Shown here: positions 7,987-17,625 of the stretch, piece after piece | Numbering within the stretch: the first letter of the stretch is position 1 | Layout: every line of letters begins with the position of its first letter | Assembly (NCBI RefSeq): GCF_008757455.1 | Contig: NZ_VCMV01000007.1 | Coordinates: forward strand, 62,001-126,000 | DNA: 64,000 nt | From: Microvirga brassicacearum | GTDB lineage: Bacteria > Pseudomonadota > Alphaproteobacteria > Rhizobiales > Beijerinckiaceae | Reading direction: 5' to 3' | Made by a program: the position numbers and the translations under genes | Notes under the pieces: model-generated | What the model was told of the DNA's origin: nothing | What the model saw: only the letters and a program-made list of their open reading frames with translations | Databases searched by the model: none

Positions 7987-10443
7987 TTGCCGAGCTTTTC
8001 TCGCAGTCTGGAACAAGCCTTACACCGCGCCCTTGCGATCGCAGGGGAGCGCCGTCATGAATATGCCACCCTCGAGCATTTGCTGCTCGCGCTGGTCGAC
8101 GACCAGGACGCGGCGGCTGTGATGCGGGCCTGCAATGTGGACGTGGACCTGCTGCGCCGTAATCTGGTGGAATATGTCGACGGCGAGCTTGCCAATCTGG
8201 TGTCGGACGGGCGCCAGGATTCAAAACCGACAGCGGGTTTTCAGCGCGTGATCCAGCGCGCCGTCATTCATGTTCAATCCTCGGGTCGCGACGAGGTGAC
8301 GGGGGCCAACGTGCTCGTGGCGATATTCGCCGAGCGAGAGAGCCATGCGGCCTATTTCCTGCAGGAGCAGGACATGACCCGTTACGACGCGGTCAATTAC
8401 ATCAGCCACGGCATCGCCAAGCGCCCCGGCCTGACGGAAGGCCGCGCCCCGCGCGGCGCCGAGGAGGAGAGCAACGAGCGCCCCGCATCCGACGAGAGCG
8501 AGGTTCGCCCTAAGAAAAAGGGCGACGCGCTCGATAGTTATTGCGTGAACCTCAACAAAAAGGCGAAGGACGGCAAGATCGATCCGCTCATCGGCCGCGA
8601 GATGGAGGTGCAGCGCACGATCCAGGTCCTGTGCCGGCGCCAGAAGAACAACCCGCTGCTCGTCGGTGATCCCGGCGTCGGCAAGACCGCCATTGCGGAA
8701 GGCCTTGCCCGCAAGATCATCAAGGGCGAGGTGCCCGAGGTGCTGCGGGACGCCACGGTCTTCGCCCTCGACATGGGCACGCTGCTGGCCGGCACCCGCT
8801 ATCGCGGCGATTTCGAAGAACGCCTCAAGCAGGTGATGAAAGAGATCGAAGCGCACCCGAACGCCATCATGTTCATCGACGAGATCCACACGGTGATCGG
8901 TGCAGGCGCGACCTCCGGCGGCGCCATGGACGCGTCGAACCTCCTGAAGCCGGCCCTGGCATCGGGAACTTTGCGCTGCATCGGCTCCACCACCTACAAG
9001 GAATATCGTCAGTATTTCGAGAAGGACCGCGCGCTGGTTCGGCGGTTCCAGAAGATCGACGTGAACGAGCCGTCGGTGCCCGACACCATCGAGATCGTGA
9101 AGGGCCTGAAGCCGTATTTCGAGGAATTCCACAAGCTCCGTTACACCAACGAGGCGGTGAAGGCGGCTGTCGAATTGTCGGCGCGCTACATCAATGACCG
9201 CAAGCTCCCCGACAAGGCGATCGATGTGATCGACGAGACCGGCGCTTCGCAAATGCTGTTGCCGGAGAACCGCCGCAAGAAGACCATCGGCATCAAGGAA
9301 ATCGAGGCGACCATTGCCACCATGGCGCGGATTCCGCCCAAGACCGTGTCGAAGGACGACGCTGAGGTTCTGGCGCATCTCCAGGAAACCCTCAAGCGGG
9401 TCGTCTACGGTCAGGACAAGGCGATCGATGCGCTGAGTTCGGCCATCAAGCTCGCCCGCGCGGGATTGCGCGATGCGGAAAAACCGATCGGCTCCTATCT
9501 GTTCGCCGGCCCCACCGGCGTCGGAAAGACCGAGGTCGCCAAGCAACTGGCGGTCTCGCTCGGCGTCGAGTTGTTGCGCTTCGACATGTCGGAATACATG
9601 GAGCGCCACACGGTCAGCCGCCTGATCGGCGCGCCTCCCGGTTATGTGGGCTTCGACCAGGGCGGCCTCTTGACCGATGGCATCGACCAGCATCCGCATT
9701 GCGTGCTGCTGCTCGACGAGATCGAGAAGGCGCACCCGGATCTGTTCAACATCCTGCTCCAGATCATGGATCATGGAAAGCTGACGGATCACAACGGCAA
9801 GCAGGTCGACTTCCGCAACGTCATTATCATCATGACCACCAATGCCGGCGCCGCCGACATGGCGCGCCCGGCCTATGGGTTCACCCGCTCCAAGCGGGAG
9901 GGAGACGATACCGAGGCGGTCAACAAGCTCTTCGCGCCGGAATTCCGCAACCGCCTGGACGCCATCATCTCGTTCGGCCACCTGCCGAAGGAGGTCGTGC
10001 AGAAGGTCGTCGACAAGTTCATCATGCAGCTCGAACTGCAGCTGGCCGACCGCAATGTGTCGATCGAACTGGCTGAAGAGGCCCGCGAGTGGCTGGTCGA
10101 GCATGGTTATGACGAGACCATGGGCGCCCGTCCGATGGCGCGCCTGATCCAGATGAGCATCAAGACCCAGCTCGCCGAGGACGTCCTGTTCGGCAGGTTG
10201 AAGAATGGCGGCGCCGTCCGGGTCGTGGTGAAGACCGACGATATCGGCCTCAAGACGCTCGACTTCGAGTACCCCGAGGGTCCGGCGAAGCCGAAACCCG
10301 AAAAGGTCGCGGCCAAGCGCAAGCCGAGGGTGAAGACGGCGGGATCGAGCAAGCCAAAAAAAACCGTGAAGCCGAAGGGATCGGGTGGTAATAGCGGCGG
10401 AGGCATCCGCACCGTTCCCAAGGTTCCGCTGGTTAAGGCATGA
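7987..10443 (+). CDS. clpA: ATP-dependent Clp protease ATP-binding subunit ClpA
   Basis: An 818-residue AAA+ unfoldase that feeds ClpP. It has the N domain that binds ClpS (residues 1-145), a first ATPase module with Walker A GDPGVGKT and Walker B MFIDEIH, and a second with GPTGVGKT and [11 protein letters not shown]. There is no long ClpB-type coiled-coil middle domain, which distinguishes it from ClpB. The start is a TTG, supported by an AAGGA site 7 bases upstream and by the N-terminal homology. The last 55 residues are a lysine/proline/glycine-rich tail absent from the enterobacterial protein. Its stop overlaps the next gene (ATGA). Confidence 0.96.
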   Translation: MPSFSRSLEQALHRALAIAGERRHEYATLEHLLLALVDDQDAAAVMRACNVDVDLLRRNLVEYVDGELANLVSDGRQDSKPTAGFQRVIQRAVIHVQSSGRDEVTGANVLVAIFAERESHAAYFLQEQDMTRYDAVNYISHGIAKRPGLTEGRAPRGAEEESNERPASDESEVRPKKKGDALDSYCVNLNKKAKDGKIDPLIGREMEVQRTIQVLCRRQKNNPLLVGDPGVGKTAIAEGLARKIIKGEVPEVLRDATVFALDMGTLLAGTRYRGDFEERLKQVMKEIEAHPNAIMFIDEIHTVIGAGATSGGAMDASNLLKPALASGTLRCIGSTTYKEYRQYFEKDRALVRRFQKIDVNEPSVPDTIEIVKGLKPYFEEFHKLRYTNEAVKAAVELSARYINDRKLPDKAIDVIDETGASQMLLPENRRKKTIGIKEIEATIATMARIPPKTVSKDDAEVLAHLQETLKRVVYGQDKAIDALSSAIKLARAGLRDAEKPIGSYLFAGPTGVGKTEVAKQLAVSLGVELLRFDMSEYMERHTVSRLIGAPPGYVGFDQGGLLTDGIDQHPHCVLLLDEIEKAHPDLFNILLQIMDHGKLTDHNGKQVDFRNVIIIMTTNAGAADMARPAYGFTRSKREGDDTEAVNKLFAPEFRNRLDAIISFGHLPKEVVQKVVDKFIMQLELQLADRNVSIELAEEAREWLVEHGYDETMGARPMARLIQMSIKTQLAEDVLFGRLKNGGAVRVVVKTDDIGLKTLDFEYPEGPAKPKPEKVAAKRKPRVKTAGSSKPKKTVKPKGSGGNSGGGIRTVPKVPLVKA

Positions 10444-10688
10444 CGACCGAATTGCACGAAGGCCCTCTCGAGGCCGCCCCGACCATCGCTCCGGCGAAGC
10501 TGTCCTGGCGCGAACAGCGCCGGAACCGCCGGCGCAAACGCGTGTGGTTCGAGGAGATCCTCGGGTGGATCCTCGTGCCGGTGATCGTGGTCGGCAGCTA
10601 TTGGCTGGCGGAGGGAATGCTCGCCGCGGTCGGCACGTCATTCTCGGCGATCTTCAACGGACTGACGACCATCACGCAGAATTTGTAG
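10440..10688 (+). CDS. small single-pass membrane protein co-translated with clpA
   Basis: An 82-residue protein whose ATG overlaps the clpA stop. It has a strongly basic patch (EQRRNRRRKRVW, about residues 25-36) followed by one or two hydrophobic helices (about 42-65), implying an N-in inner-membrane protein. No family recognised. Overlap with clpA suggests co-expression with the protease, though any functional link is inference. Confidence 0.65.
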   Translation: MTTELHEGPLEAAPTIAPAKLSWREQRRNRRRKRVWFEEILGWILVPVIVVGSYWLAEGMLAAVGTSFSAIFNGLTTITQNL

Positions 10689-10698
10689 GGTTCGCTCG

Positions 10699-10841
10699 CG
10701 TCTTTCCGGGGCCGCGAAGCGGAGCCCGGAACCCAGACGCGCTCGCCTTGCAGGACAAGGCAGCGACGGCCGGCACTGCTCGTTCTGATCCTTTAGCGTT
10801 TATAGGTTCCGGGCTCTCGCTCCGCTCGCCCCGGAATGACG
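10699..10841. repeat. palindromic dispersed repeat, family A copy 1
   Basis: A 143-base element with inverted ends: it opens CGTCTTTCCGGGGCCGCG and closes with the complementary CGCCCCGGAATGACG, and it carries internal GCGAAGCGGAGCCCGGAAC. Two more copies of the same design lie at 34529 and 34686. It fills the whole space between the small membrane gene and the convergent GNAT-like gene. Confidence 0.8.
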
Positions 10842-10844
10842 CGG

Positions 10845-12014
10845 CTATTCCTCCCCACGCCGGAACGGCGTCGCCGACGACAATTCGTCTGCGGCCTCCA
10901 GAACGTAGCGCCGCTCCTGCGCGAGGTAGTCGCTGACCGCGCGCTTCAGGCCCGGATCGGCAATATCATGGGCCGATGAGGTGATGACGGGCTTGTAGCC
11001 GCGCGCCAGCTTGTGCTCGCCTTGCGCTCCTGCCTCCACGCGATCGAGCCCGCGGGCGATGGCGAAATCCATCGCCTGATAGTAGCAGACCTCGAAATGC
11101 AGGAACGGATGATCCTCGATGCAGCCCCAGTTCCGCCCATAGAGCCTGCGATCGCCGATGAAATTGATGGCGCCTGCGATGTAGCGCCCGGACCGTTTTG
11201 CCATCACGAGCAGAACCCGCTCGCTCATCCGCTCGCCGATGAGGGAAAAGAACAGCCGATTGAGATAGGGCCGCCCCCATTTGCGCGAGCCGGTATCCAT
11301 GTAGAACGCGTAGAACGCGTCCCAATGCGCCTCGGTGATCTCGGGGCCGGTCAGCCATTCGATGGTGATGTCGTGAAGGACGGCATCGCGCCGCTCGCGG
11401 CGGATCACTTTGCGCTTGCGAGAGGAGAGGGCGGCAAGAAATTCCTCGAACGTCGCGTAGCCTTCGTTGAACCAATGAAACTGCTGGTCGTCCCGGCGCA
11501 AAAATCCGCGCGACGTGAAGGCGTCGAGATCAGTTTCCTGAAGGAACGTTGCGTGGATGGAGGACGCGCCGGTTTGCTGCCGGACAGCGCGCAGGCCTGC
11601 GATCAGGTGGTCGCGGATTTCCCCGGCGCGCGGTCCATCCGGCACGAGAAGGCGCGGGCCCGTCGCCGGAGTGAACGGCACCGCCACCTGAAGCTTGGGG
11701 TAGTAGCGCCCGCCCGCCCGCTCATAAGCGTCGGCCCATGCATGGTCGAAGACGTACTCGCCCATGGAATGGGACTTAAGATAGCAGGGTGCGGCACCGA
11801 GCAGCGCGCCGTCGCCGCCTTCGGCCAGGATGTGGAGGGGCGCCCAGCCGGTCTGTTTCCCGACGCAGCCGGAATCCTCGAGCGCGGAGAGAAAGGCGTA
11901 GGACACGAATGGGTTATGCGGGTCTTCGTCGCCACGTCCGGATGGCGCGCAGGCATCCCAGGACGCGGCCGAAACCGATCCCAGCCCTTGGATCATTTTT
12001 ACACGGAGCGTCAC
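10845..12014 (-). CDS. GNAT/FemAB-like N-acyltransferase (COG3146 family)
   Basis: A 389-residue soluble protein of the alphaproteobacterial and actinobacterial family often labelled peptidoglycan biosynthesis or recognition protein. Conserved stretches seen are ILAEGGDGALLGAAPCYLKSHS, VFDHAWADAYER and the C-terminal FEVCYYQAMDFAIARGL followed by AGAQGEHKLARGY, the acyl-CoA-type fold end. The biochemical substrate is not established. The first possible start is a GTG at 12014; an ATG six codons in (11996) is equally plausible, as neither has a clear ribosome site. Confidence 0.8.
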   Translation of the reverse strand: MTLRVKMIQGLGSVSAASWDACAPSGRGDEDPHNPFVSYAFLSALEDSGCVGKQTGWAPLHILAEGGDGALLGAAPCYLKSHSMGEYVFDHAWADAYERAGGRYYPKLQVAVPFTPATGPRLLVPDGPRAGEIRDHLIAGLRAVRQQTGASSIHATFLQETDLDAFTSRGFLRRDDQQFHWFNEGYATFEEFLAALSSRKRKVIRRERRDAVLHDITIEWLTGPEITEAHWDAFYAFYMDTGSRKWGRPYLNRLFFSLIGERMSERVLLVMAKRSGRYIAGAINFIGDRRLYGRNWGCIEDHPFLHFEVCYYQAMDFAIARGLDRVEAGAQGEHKLARGYKPVITSSAHDIADPGLKRAVSDYLAQERRYVLEAADELSSATPFRRGEE

Positions 12015-12100
12015 GTGAAAGCGGAATCTCGCCGTTGCCTCTCATAGGTAAGGTGATGGCGAGGTGCTGGCAATGCGACGGGGCGCCGAGGGCGCGCTTT

Positions 12101-12241
12101 TCCCTCCCCCTTGCGGGGGCTCAGGGTGGGGGTCGCAAAGTCAAGATGCGGCGTCTTCAAGTTCTCGCCGCTTCTTTCGATTTGCGTTCAACCCAGTCGT
12201 TCGACCCCCACCTCCAACTCCTCCCCGCAAGGGGGAGGAGA
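12101..12241. repeat. palindromic dispersed repeat, family B copy 1
   Basis: The ends are inverted copies: TCCCTCCCCCTTGCGGGGG followed by CAGGGTGGGGG on the left, and CCCCCACC then CTCCCCGCAAGGGGGAGG on the right. It lies in the 237-base space between two minus-strand genes. Two further copies lie at 50628-50890. Confidence 0.75.
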
Positions 12242-12251
12242 GCGGTCGGAC

Positions 12252-13004
12252 CTACGGCAGGAATCCCTCGAACACCATCTGGTCCGCGTTCTTCTCGGCC
12301 CGGGCGCGCTCTTCCGGGTTGCGCACGGTCCAGGCCATCACCGGCAGGTTGCCGAGGAGCCGGGACAGGAAGGGTCCGGCGCATGGCAAATCGTGCACTT
12401 TCCATGAGATGAATTGCGGCTGGGACTCGTTGAAATGCAGCAGGTTCGCCAACCGGTGCTTCTGCTCGGGGCTCAGGATGCTGTCGGTCTTTGAGGCGTA
12501 ATGCAGCTCACCGATGATTCCGCGCGAGACGTTCGGTGCCAGCGTCCGGAGCGCTTCCACGATGACCGGATCGAACGACTTGATGACGAACGGCCCATGG
12601 TAATCGGCCAGGATCTCGCAGACGCGCTTTGTCAGGCGCAGATCGCCGTCGAACTTGCTCTTGATCTCGATCACAAGCGGCACGCGCTTGGCGATCTGGC
12701 TCAAGAATCCCTGCAGCGACGGGATCTTGTCGCCCTTAACCGAGCCCGAGATCGTGATGGCGGTGAGATCCGCGAGCTTGCGGTCGATCACTCGGCCCTC
12801 GGCAGCGGTGACACGGGCGAGGTCGAAATCGTGGAACACCACGGCCTCGCCATCGGCGGTGAGCTGCACGTCGCACTCGATGGGAAACCCGTGAACGATT
12901 GCTGCCTCGGCGGCCGCGAGCGTGTTCTCGATGATGCCTTGCGTTTTGTTGTGAAGGCCGCGATGGGCGATGGGCTTCGCGACGAGCCAGCTTGGGGTGC
13001 TCAT
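12252..13004 (-). CDS. glycerophosphodiester phosphodiesterase
   Basis: A 250-residue cytoplasmic GDPD-family enzyme that hydrolyses glycerophosphodiesters to glycerol-3-phosphate and an alcohol. Catalytic and metal motifs are present: IAHRGLHNKTQGIIENT (HR and E-N), then the ECDVQLTADGEAVVFHD block containing the E-D pair and catalytic HD. There is no signal peptide, so it acts inside the cell. The start ATG overlaps the end of the upstream ridA gene by four bases (ATGA), so the pair forms an operon. Confidence 0.9.
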   Translation of the reverse strand: MSTPSWLVAKPIAHRGLHNKTQGIIENTLAAAEAAIVHGFPIECDVQLTADGEAVVFHDFDLARVTAAEGRVIDRKLADLTAITISGSVKGDKIPSLQGFLSQIAKRVPLVIEIKSKFDGDLRLTKRVCEILADYHGPFVIKSFDPVIVEALRTLAPNVSRGIIGELHYASKTDSILSPEQKHRLANLLHFNESQPQFISWKVHDLPCAGPFLSRLLGNLPVMAWTVRNPEERARAEKNADQMVFEGFLP

Positions 13005-13471
13005 TGGACTTCGAACATCCCTTCGACCTCGACGCAGACATCCAGCGGCAATTCGGCGACGCCGACCGTCGAGCGGGCGTGACGGCCCTTGTCCCCCAGA
13101 ACTTCGACCATCAGGTCGGAGGCGCCATTCATGACCGGCGCCAATGCTGCGAAGGTGGGTGTGGCGTTGATGAAGCCACCGAGGCGGACGCACCGCACGA
13201 CCCGGTCGAGATCGCCGATCGCCGCCCGCAATTGCGCAAGCAGGTTGATGGCGCAGAGGCGCGCCGCGGCCTGTCCGGCTTCAGGCGAAATTTCCGCTCC
13301 GAGCTTGCCCTTGTGGGCGTCGGCAAGCTTGCCGTCGGCACCGAGGCAGAGCTGGCCCGAAATGACGATCAGGTTGCCGGTCCGCACGAAGGGCACGTAA
13401 TTCGCCACCGGTGCCGCGGGCGTCGGCAGGGTGATGCCCAGTTCCTGGAGTTTCTTGTCGACATTGCTCAT
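13001..13471 (-). CDS. RidA family protein (reactive intermediate deaminase)
   Basis: A 156-residue member of the YjgF/YER057c/UK114 family. It carries the catalytic arginine segment RSTVGVAELPLDVCVEVE near the C terminus, where the arginine before the ST aligns with the arginine needed for imine deaminase activity. The slightly long length and the NLIVISGQLC block fit the group annotated as RidA-like in Hyphomicrobiales. The ATG at 13471 was chosen because homologues begin near MSNVDKKLQELGI. It is co-translated with the GDPD gene downstream. Confidence 0.88.
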   Translation of the reverse strand: MSNVDKKLQELGITLPTPAAPVANYVPFVRTGNLIVISGQLCLGADGKLADAHKGKLGAEISPEAGQAAARLCAINLLAQLRAAIGDLDRVVRCVRLGGFINATPTFAALAPVMNGASDLMVEVLGDKGRHARSTVGVAELPLDVCVEVEGMFEVQ

Positions 13472-13615
13472 GTGAAGCCTCGGCCTGATCGTTGATCCGG
13501 CCACGTTGTGGCGGATGAGCCAGAAGGACGCAAGGGGGCGGCAAGGAGAAGCAAGCTGCAACGTTGCGGTGGAGGAAGGACGCTTCTATCGTGGCTAAAG
13601 GAAAATGGAGAATGC

Positions 13616-14449
13616 ATGCGGTTCCTCGTCATCGTGTCCGGCCTGACCCTCGCGGCGCTCGCGCCGGCCGCCGCACAGCCGGTAAAGCCGACGGTGCAGC
13701 TCGTGCCGCATCGGGCGGTCTATGACCTCTCGCTCCTGCGCTCGCAGGGCGCCCGCGGTCTCGATTCCGCACGTGGTCGCATCGCGATGGATTTCGGCGG
13801 GGACGCCTGCGACGGCTATACGCTGAACTACCGTCAGGTCACCGTGCTCAACAGCAATGAGACCGGTGCCCGGACGGTTGACACGCAAACCGCCACCTAT
13901 GAGGCCGGCGACGGATTGTCGATGCGGTTCAAGACCACGTCGACAAGCGGCAGCACGGTTTCCAGCGGCGTCGATGGCGACGCGCAATTGCGGCCTGATG
14001 GCTCGCTTGACGTGCGGTTCAAACAACCTAGGAGCGCGGGTTTCTCGGCGGCAGGGCAGCCGGTCTTCCCGACCGAGCATCTCAAGCGCGTCATCGAGGC
14101 CGCCCGCCACGGACAGACGACTCTCGCGGTGAAGGTCTATGACGGCTCCGACGACGGCAGAAAGATCTACGATACGCTCGGGGTCATCGGCCGCAAGATC
14201 GAACCCGGAGCGGGCAGCGATCTCGACGAGGCGAGCCGGCAGGCGGACCTGCTGAGGGTCCCGCGCTGGCCCGTGACGATCAGCTATTTCGCCGATGGCT
14301 CCGCCGACCGCGTTCCAGCCTACACGGTGTCGTTCGAGCTCTATGAGAACGGCATCAGCCGCGCCTTGAAGCTCGATTACGGCGATTTCGTCTTGAAAGG
14401 CGATCTGCAGAATCTGCAAATCCAGCCGAGCACCGCCTGTCAGCGCTGA
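13616..14449 (+). CDS. eipB: cell envelope integrity protein EipB (DUF1849)
   Basis: A 277-residue periplasmic protein of the DUF1849/EipB family. EipB in Brucella is a beta-spiral protein needed for envelope integrity, stabilised by one disulfide. Here a Sec signal (about residues 1-20, ending PAAAQP) precedes the mature part, and only two cysteines remain after it: Cys65 (GGDACDGY) and Cys275 (STACQR). Their positions match the family disulfide joining the two ends. The start is set by a GGAG site about 7 bases before the ATG at 13616. The 3' end overlaps the convergent dinB by 10 bases. Confidence 0.88.
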   Translation: MRFLVIVSGLTLAALAPAAAQPVKPTVQLVPHRAVYDLSLLRSQGARGLDSARGRIAMDFGGDACDGYTLNYRQVTVLNSNETGARTVDTQTATYEAGDGLSMRFKTTSTSGSTVSSGVDGDAQLRPDGSLDVRFKQPRSAGFSAAGQPVFPTEHLKRVIEAARHGQTTLAVKVYDGSDDGRKIYDTLGVIGRKIEPGAGSDLDEASRQADLLRVPRWPVTISYFADGSADRVPAYTVSFELYENGISRALKLDYGDFVLKGDLQNLQIQPSTACQR

Positions 14450-15714
14450 GGTCTGCGCAACGCGATGCCCTTCTGCAGGGCGTCGATGCCGAACTTGTCG
14501 CGGATCTTGTCGATGGCCGATTCCATATGGGCCTGTTTCACCACACTCTGATCGGCAAGATCGCCGCGATCGGCCTCCACAGCGTCGCACAAATCCGCCG
14601 CCCCCACACCGATGAGGCGAAACGCGGTGCCGTCGCACGAGGCTTTCAGCAGCTGACGCGCCGGCTCGAACAGGCGGATCGCCAGCTGCGTCGGCGGCAG
14701 GCCCGAACGGGTGCGGGTCAGGATGCGGAACTCCGAATCCTTCAATTTCAGCGTGATGCTCTGCCCCGCGAGGTTTGCTGCCTTGAGACGGCGGGACACT
14801 TTCTCGGCAAGCCGCCACAGGATCGGTTCGAGGTCGTCGAAGGAGCGCAGATCGGTGTCGAACGTGGTCTCGGCCGAGACGCTTTTGGTCTCCCGCTCCG
14901 GCGTGACGCGGCGGTCGTCCTGTCCCCATGCGAGCTTCGCCAGCCGCTGTGAATCGCGACCGAGCGCCTCGTAGAGCGCCCGCAGCGAACCATCCCGCAG
15001 GTGGGCGATGCGCGTGATGCCAGCCCGCGCCAGCCGCGCCTGCGCGGCGGCGCCGATGCCCGGAATCATCGAGACCGGTTTGTCCGCCAGAAAATCCGCG
15101 GCCTCTTCCCGTCCGATGATCGAAAACCCGCGCGGCTTCTCGAAATCGGACGCGATCTTGGCCAGAAACTTGTTGTACGAGAGCCCGACCGAGATGGTGA
15201 TGCCGATCTCGTCCTCCACCCGGCGGACAAATCGCGCCAGGGTTACGGCGGCACTGCCGTGATGGAGCCGCTCGGTGCCGGAGAGGTCGAGGAAGGCCTC
15301 GTCGATGGAAACCGGCTCCACCAGCGGCGTCAGCTCCAGCATGAGCTGGCGCACCTCGCGGCCGGCGATGCGGTATTTCTCCATATTGGGCTTCACGACG
15401 ACCGCATGGGGACAGGCGTCGAGCGCCTTGAACATCGGCATGGCCGAACGCACGCCGTAGGTGCGGGCGACATAGCAGCAGGTCGCCACGACGCCGCGCT
15501 TGCCACCGCCGATAATGACCGGCTTGTCGGCAAGGCTAGGATTGTCCCGCTTCTCCACCGCGGCGAAGAATGCGTCGCAATCCACATGGGCGATGGAGAG
15601 GGTATCGCGCTCCTTGTGCCGGAGCAGGCGAGGGGAGCCGCAGACGGTGCAACGGGAAGCCGCAGGCCCCGTCGCGAAGGTCAGACAATCCCGGCAAAGG
15701 GGGGTGCCGCTCAC
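14440..15714 (-). CDS. dinB: DNA polymerase IV (Y family) with N-terminal zinc-ribbon-like motif
   Basis: A 424-residue translesion polymerase. The palm motifs are [12 protein letters not shown] and [11 protein letters not shown] with the catalytic acidic residues, followed by the helix-hairpin-helix segment [17 protein letters not shown] and the little-finger domain. Ahead of the polymerase is an extra segment of about 40 residues with two CxxC pairs (Cys7, Cys10, Cys22, Cys25) that could bind zinc. The start is a GTG at 15714. There is no beta-clamp consensus that I can place with confidence. imuA and dnaE2 are absent nearby, so it is a stand-alone DinB. Confidence 0.93.
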   Translation of the reverse strand: MSGTPLCRDCLTFATGPAASRCTVCGSPRLLRHKERDTLSIAHVDCDAFFAAVEKRDNPSLADKPVIIGGGKRGVVATCCYVARTYGVRSAMPMFKALDACPHAVVVKPNMEKYRIAGREVRQLMLELTPLVEPVSIDEAFLDLSGTERLHHGSAAVTLARFVRRVEDEIGITISVGLSYNKFLAKIASDFEKPRGFSIIGREEAADFLADKPVSMIPGIGAAAQARLARAGITRIAHLRDGSLRALYEALGRDSQRLAKLAWGQDDRRVTPERETKSVSAETTFDTDLRSFDDLEPILWRLAEKVSRRLKAANLAGQSITLKLKDSEFRILTRTRSGLPPTQLAIRLFEPARQLLKASCDGTAFRLIGVGAADLCDAVEADRGDLADQSVVKQAHMESAIDKIRDKFGIDALQKGIALRRPQR

Positions 15715-15722
15715 GGCGCTTG

Positions 15723-16019
15723 TTACTCGAACTCGGAGGGCGAAAGGGCCATGTGCGCGCCCATCAGCCGCTCGGGCTTCACATTCATTTCGCTCGCCAG
15801 CGCGATGAGAAGCGGCTCATCGGCGACCACGTAATCGAGAATGCCGGCGAAGAATCGGGGTGAGCCTGCGGCCTCGCGAATCGTGTCCGGCCGGAGGCCC
15901 GAGACGGCCATGAAGCGGCTCATCCTTTCCTCGTCGCCCATAATGGCCGAAAATGCCGCCACGGCGAGGGCTTCCGCCTCGTCGGCGGAGGTTTTTTGAG
16001 GCAGTGCGTGCATTTTCAC
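15723..16019 (-). CDS. DUF3572 family protein
   Basis: A 98-residue, all-helical cytoplasmic protein matching the alphaproteobacterial DUF3572 family ([33 protein letters not shown]). The function is unknown. It sits directly upstream of dinB on the same strand (8-base gap), so co-transcription is likely. The start is a GTG at 16019, with an ATG two codons later as an alternative. Confidence 0.85.
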   Translation of the reverse strand: MKMHALPQKTSADEAEALAVAAFSAIMGDEERMSRFMAVSGLRPDTIREAAGSPRFFAGILDYVVADEPLLIALASEMNVKPERLMGAHMALSPSEFE

Positions 16020-16181
16020 GGCGGGATTCTCATTTCGTCAATAAGTTCGAAACTACGGTCATCATCGGATGAATATGTGGGCCGGTGAAGTCGGTTTTTG
16101 GTCACCTGTTCTTGTTTCAACGCACGATCTTTACGGCGAACCGGTATCCACCTCGCCTGATCATGCTTTAGGATCGCGGCA

Positions 16182-16565
16182 ATGAAAAAGACCGTGCTCA
16201 TCGTTGAGGACAATGAGCTCAACATGAAGCTCTTTAACGACCTCCTCGAAGCGCATGGCTATGCCACGCTCAAGACGGGGCACGGAATCGAGGCGATGGA
16301 GCTGGCGCGCGCCCACAAGCCCGATCTGATTCTCATGGACATCCAGCTGCCCGAAGTCTCCGGACTCGAGGTCACCCGCTGGCTCAAGGCCGATGACGAC
16401 CTCAAATCCATCCCGGTCATCGCCATCACGGCCTTCGCCATGAAGGGCGACGAGGAGCGGATCCGCGAGGGCGGCTGCGAGGCCTACCTGTCCAAGCCCA
16501 TCTCCGTCGCCAAGTTCATCGCCACGGTGAAAACCTATCTGGAAGCGGACGGCCCGACGCGTTGA
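16182..16565 (+). CDS. divK: single-domain response regulator DivK
   Basis: A 127-residue stand-alone receiver domain. The phosphorylation pocket is complete: acidic pair in VEDNE, phospho-acceptor Asp in [13 protein letters not shown] (about residue 53), Thr/Ser in ITAFAMKG and Lys in LSKPIS. The [17 protein letters not shown] opening is the DivK subfamily, which relays signals between PleC/DivJ-type kinases and the CtrA pathway in alphaproteobacterial cell-cycle control. pleD, normally directly downstream in many relatives, is not there. I could not find a TTAA-N7-TTAA CtrA site upstream. Confidence 0.93.
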   Translation: MKKTVLIVEDNELNMKLFNDLLEAHGYATLKTGHGIEAMELARAHKPDLILMDIQLPEVSGLEVTRWLKADDDLKSIPVIAITAFAMKGDEERIREGGCEAYLSKPISVAKFIATVKTYLEADGPTR

Positions 16566-16996
16566 TCCTGCCCCAAGGACGGGCTGCGCCGCGGGCTTAT
16601 CGACCGACTGCTGCTTAAGCCCGACGCTGGATAACCGAGCCTTGCCTTTGCGCCGGCACCTGCTAGCGTAGGAGTGACATTACAGAATATCAGGAATATC
16701 GGGCTCTTGTGTTGTCCGATGTTTCCTTTATGTTCACATCTCATACGCCCCTCGAAGGGGCAGTTATGCCTTACGGATGCTCAGGTCCGCCGCATCTCCT
16801 GGGAGTTCGTAGGCTCGGCCAGGCTGGGGACGATTGTTGCCTCTACAACACCGTCTCCAGCCGGCCACCTTTCCTGGCGCCCGTATCCGTTTCACTGCCA
16901 TCAACAGATCTTTCGCGGATTTGATGGGCCACCGCCTCGATCGAGGAATAGCGCTCGTCATCCTTGAGACGTTCCGTCCTTGCCACGGAGGATGAC
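16566..16996. other. long gap after divK where pleD is expected
   Basis: These 431 bases separate divK from the DinB-superfamily gene. The only sequence structure I can point to is a CCCCTCGAAGGGG hairpin near 16747-16759 and a possible 47-codon frame on the minus strand (listed separately). No remnant of a GGDEF or second receiver domain is recognisable in any frame. Part of the gap (about 16670-16740) is less GC-rich than its surroundings. Confidence 0.6.
16843..16986 (-). CDS. possible 47-residue protein
   Basis: A GTG-to-TAG frame of 48 codons coding for a very hydrophilic peptide (VARTERLKDDERYSSIEA at the start, basic at the end). The amino-acid mix of the first half and its GC-rich third positions look protein-like. 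Against it, no ribosome site precedes the GTG, and the start lies only 10 bases from the divergent GTG of the DinB-superfamily gene. No family is recognised; treat as a candidate only. Confidence 0.25.
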   Translation of the reverse strand: MARTERLKDDERYSSIEAVAHQIRERSVDGSETDTGARKGGRLETVL

Positions 16997-17596
16997 GTGC
17001 CCGCTTCGCAACGGCTGACTTTTCGTTCGCTGGCCTACAACAACGCCTGGGCGAACCACCGCCTGCTGTCGGCCTGCGCCGGACTCACGCAAGGCGAGTT
17101 CGAAGCGACCCGGACGAGTTTCTTTCCGTCTCTCCAATCGACCCTGAACCACATCCTCGCCGTCGACCGGTTCTATGTCGATGCGCTCGAAGGCGGAACG
17201 CTCGGTCTTGCGGCCTTCGCCAACCCTTTGCCCTGCCCAGCGGTCAAGGAGCTTCTGCCGGCTCAGGCGATGATCGACCGGCGTTTGATCGCGTGGTGCG
17301 AGGCCATCGGTGAGGGCACCCTCGATCAAATGATCCAGGTCCATCGCGGCACGACCATCCAGTCCGAGCGCGCCGACCGGTTGCTCCTGCACGTGTTCCA
17401 GCACCAGATCCACCATCGTGGCCAAGCCCATGCCATGCTGAGCGGCACGAAGGTCCCTCCGCCGCAACTCGACGAGTTCTTTGCCTGGGACGAAGCATCC
17501 TTTCGCGCCAGGGACTTCGCAGAACTCGGCTGGTCGGAAGAGATGATCTGGGACGACCGGCCCCAAACGAAAAAACCGCCCGATGGGGCGGTTTGA
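16997..17596 (+). CDS. DinB-superfamily (DUF664-like) metal-binding protein
   Basis: A 199-residue four-helix-bundle protein of the DinB/YfiT superfamily (unrelated to the DinB polymerase), whose members bind a metal through three histidines. Candidate ligands are visible in NHILAVDRFYVDAL (about 50-63) and in HVFQHQIHHRGQAHAML (about 140-156). Members act as thiol-dependent transferases or stress proteins; the substrate here is unknown. The GTG start is supported by a GGAGGA site five bases upstream. The last codons run through the terminator of rpmG on the opposite strand. Confidence 0.82.
   Translation: MPASQRLTFRSLAYNNAWANHRLLSACAGLTQGEFEATRTSFFPSLQSTLNHILAVDRFYVDALEGGTLGLAAFANPLPCPAVKELLPAQAMIDRRLIAWCEAIGEGTLDQMIQVHRGTTIQSERADRLLLHVFQHQIHHRGQAHAMLSGTKVPPPQLDEFFAWDEASFRARDFAELGWSEEMIWDDRPQTKKPPDGAV
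17569..17594 (-). terminator. intrinsic terminator of rpmG overlapping the DinB-superfamily gene
   Basis: A 9-base stem (AAACCGCCC at 17573-17581 with GGGCGGTTT at 17586-17594) with a GATG loop is followed on the minus strand by a T-tract (the A-run at 17569-17575 on the plus strand). It terminates rpmG. It lies inside the last codons of the convergent gene. Confidence 0.88.
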
Positions 17597-17625
17597 ACTC
17601 TCGATATCGGCGTCAAGCGTCGCCG

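Noticed and set aside
8221-10641. An 806-codon open frame opposite clpA
   Set aside because: clpA has both Walker motifs and the right length on the plus strand; the antisense frame is a composition artefact.
16066-16181. Possible CtrA boxes upstream of divK
   Set aside because: No TTAA-N7-TTAA pair could be found, so no CtrA site is reported.
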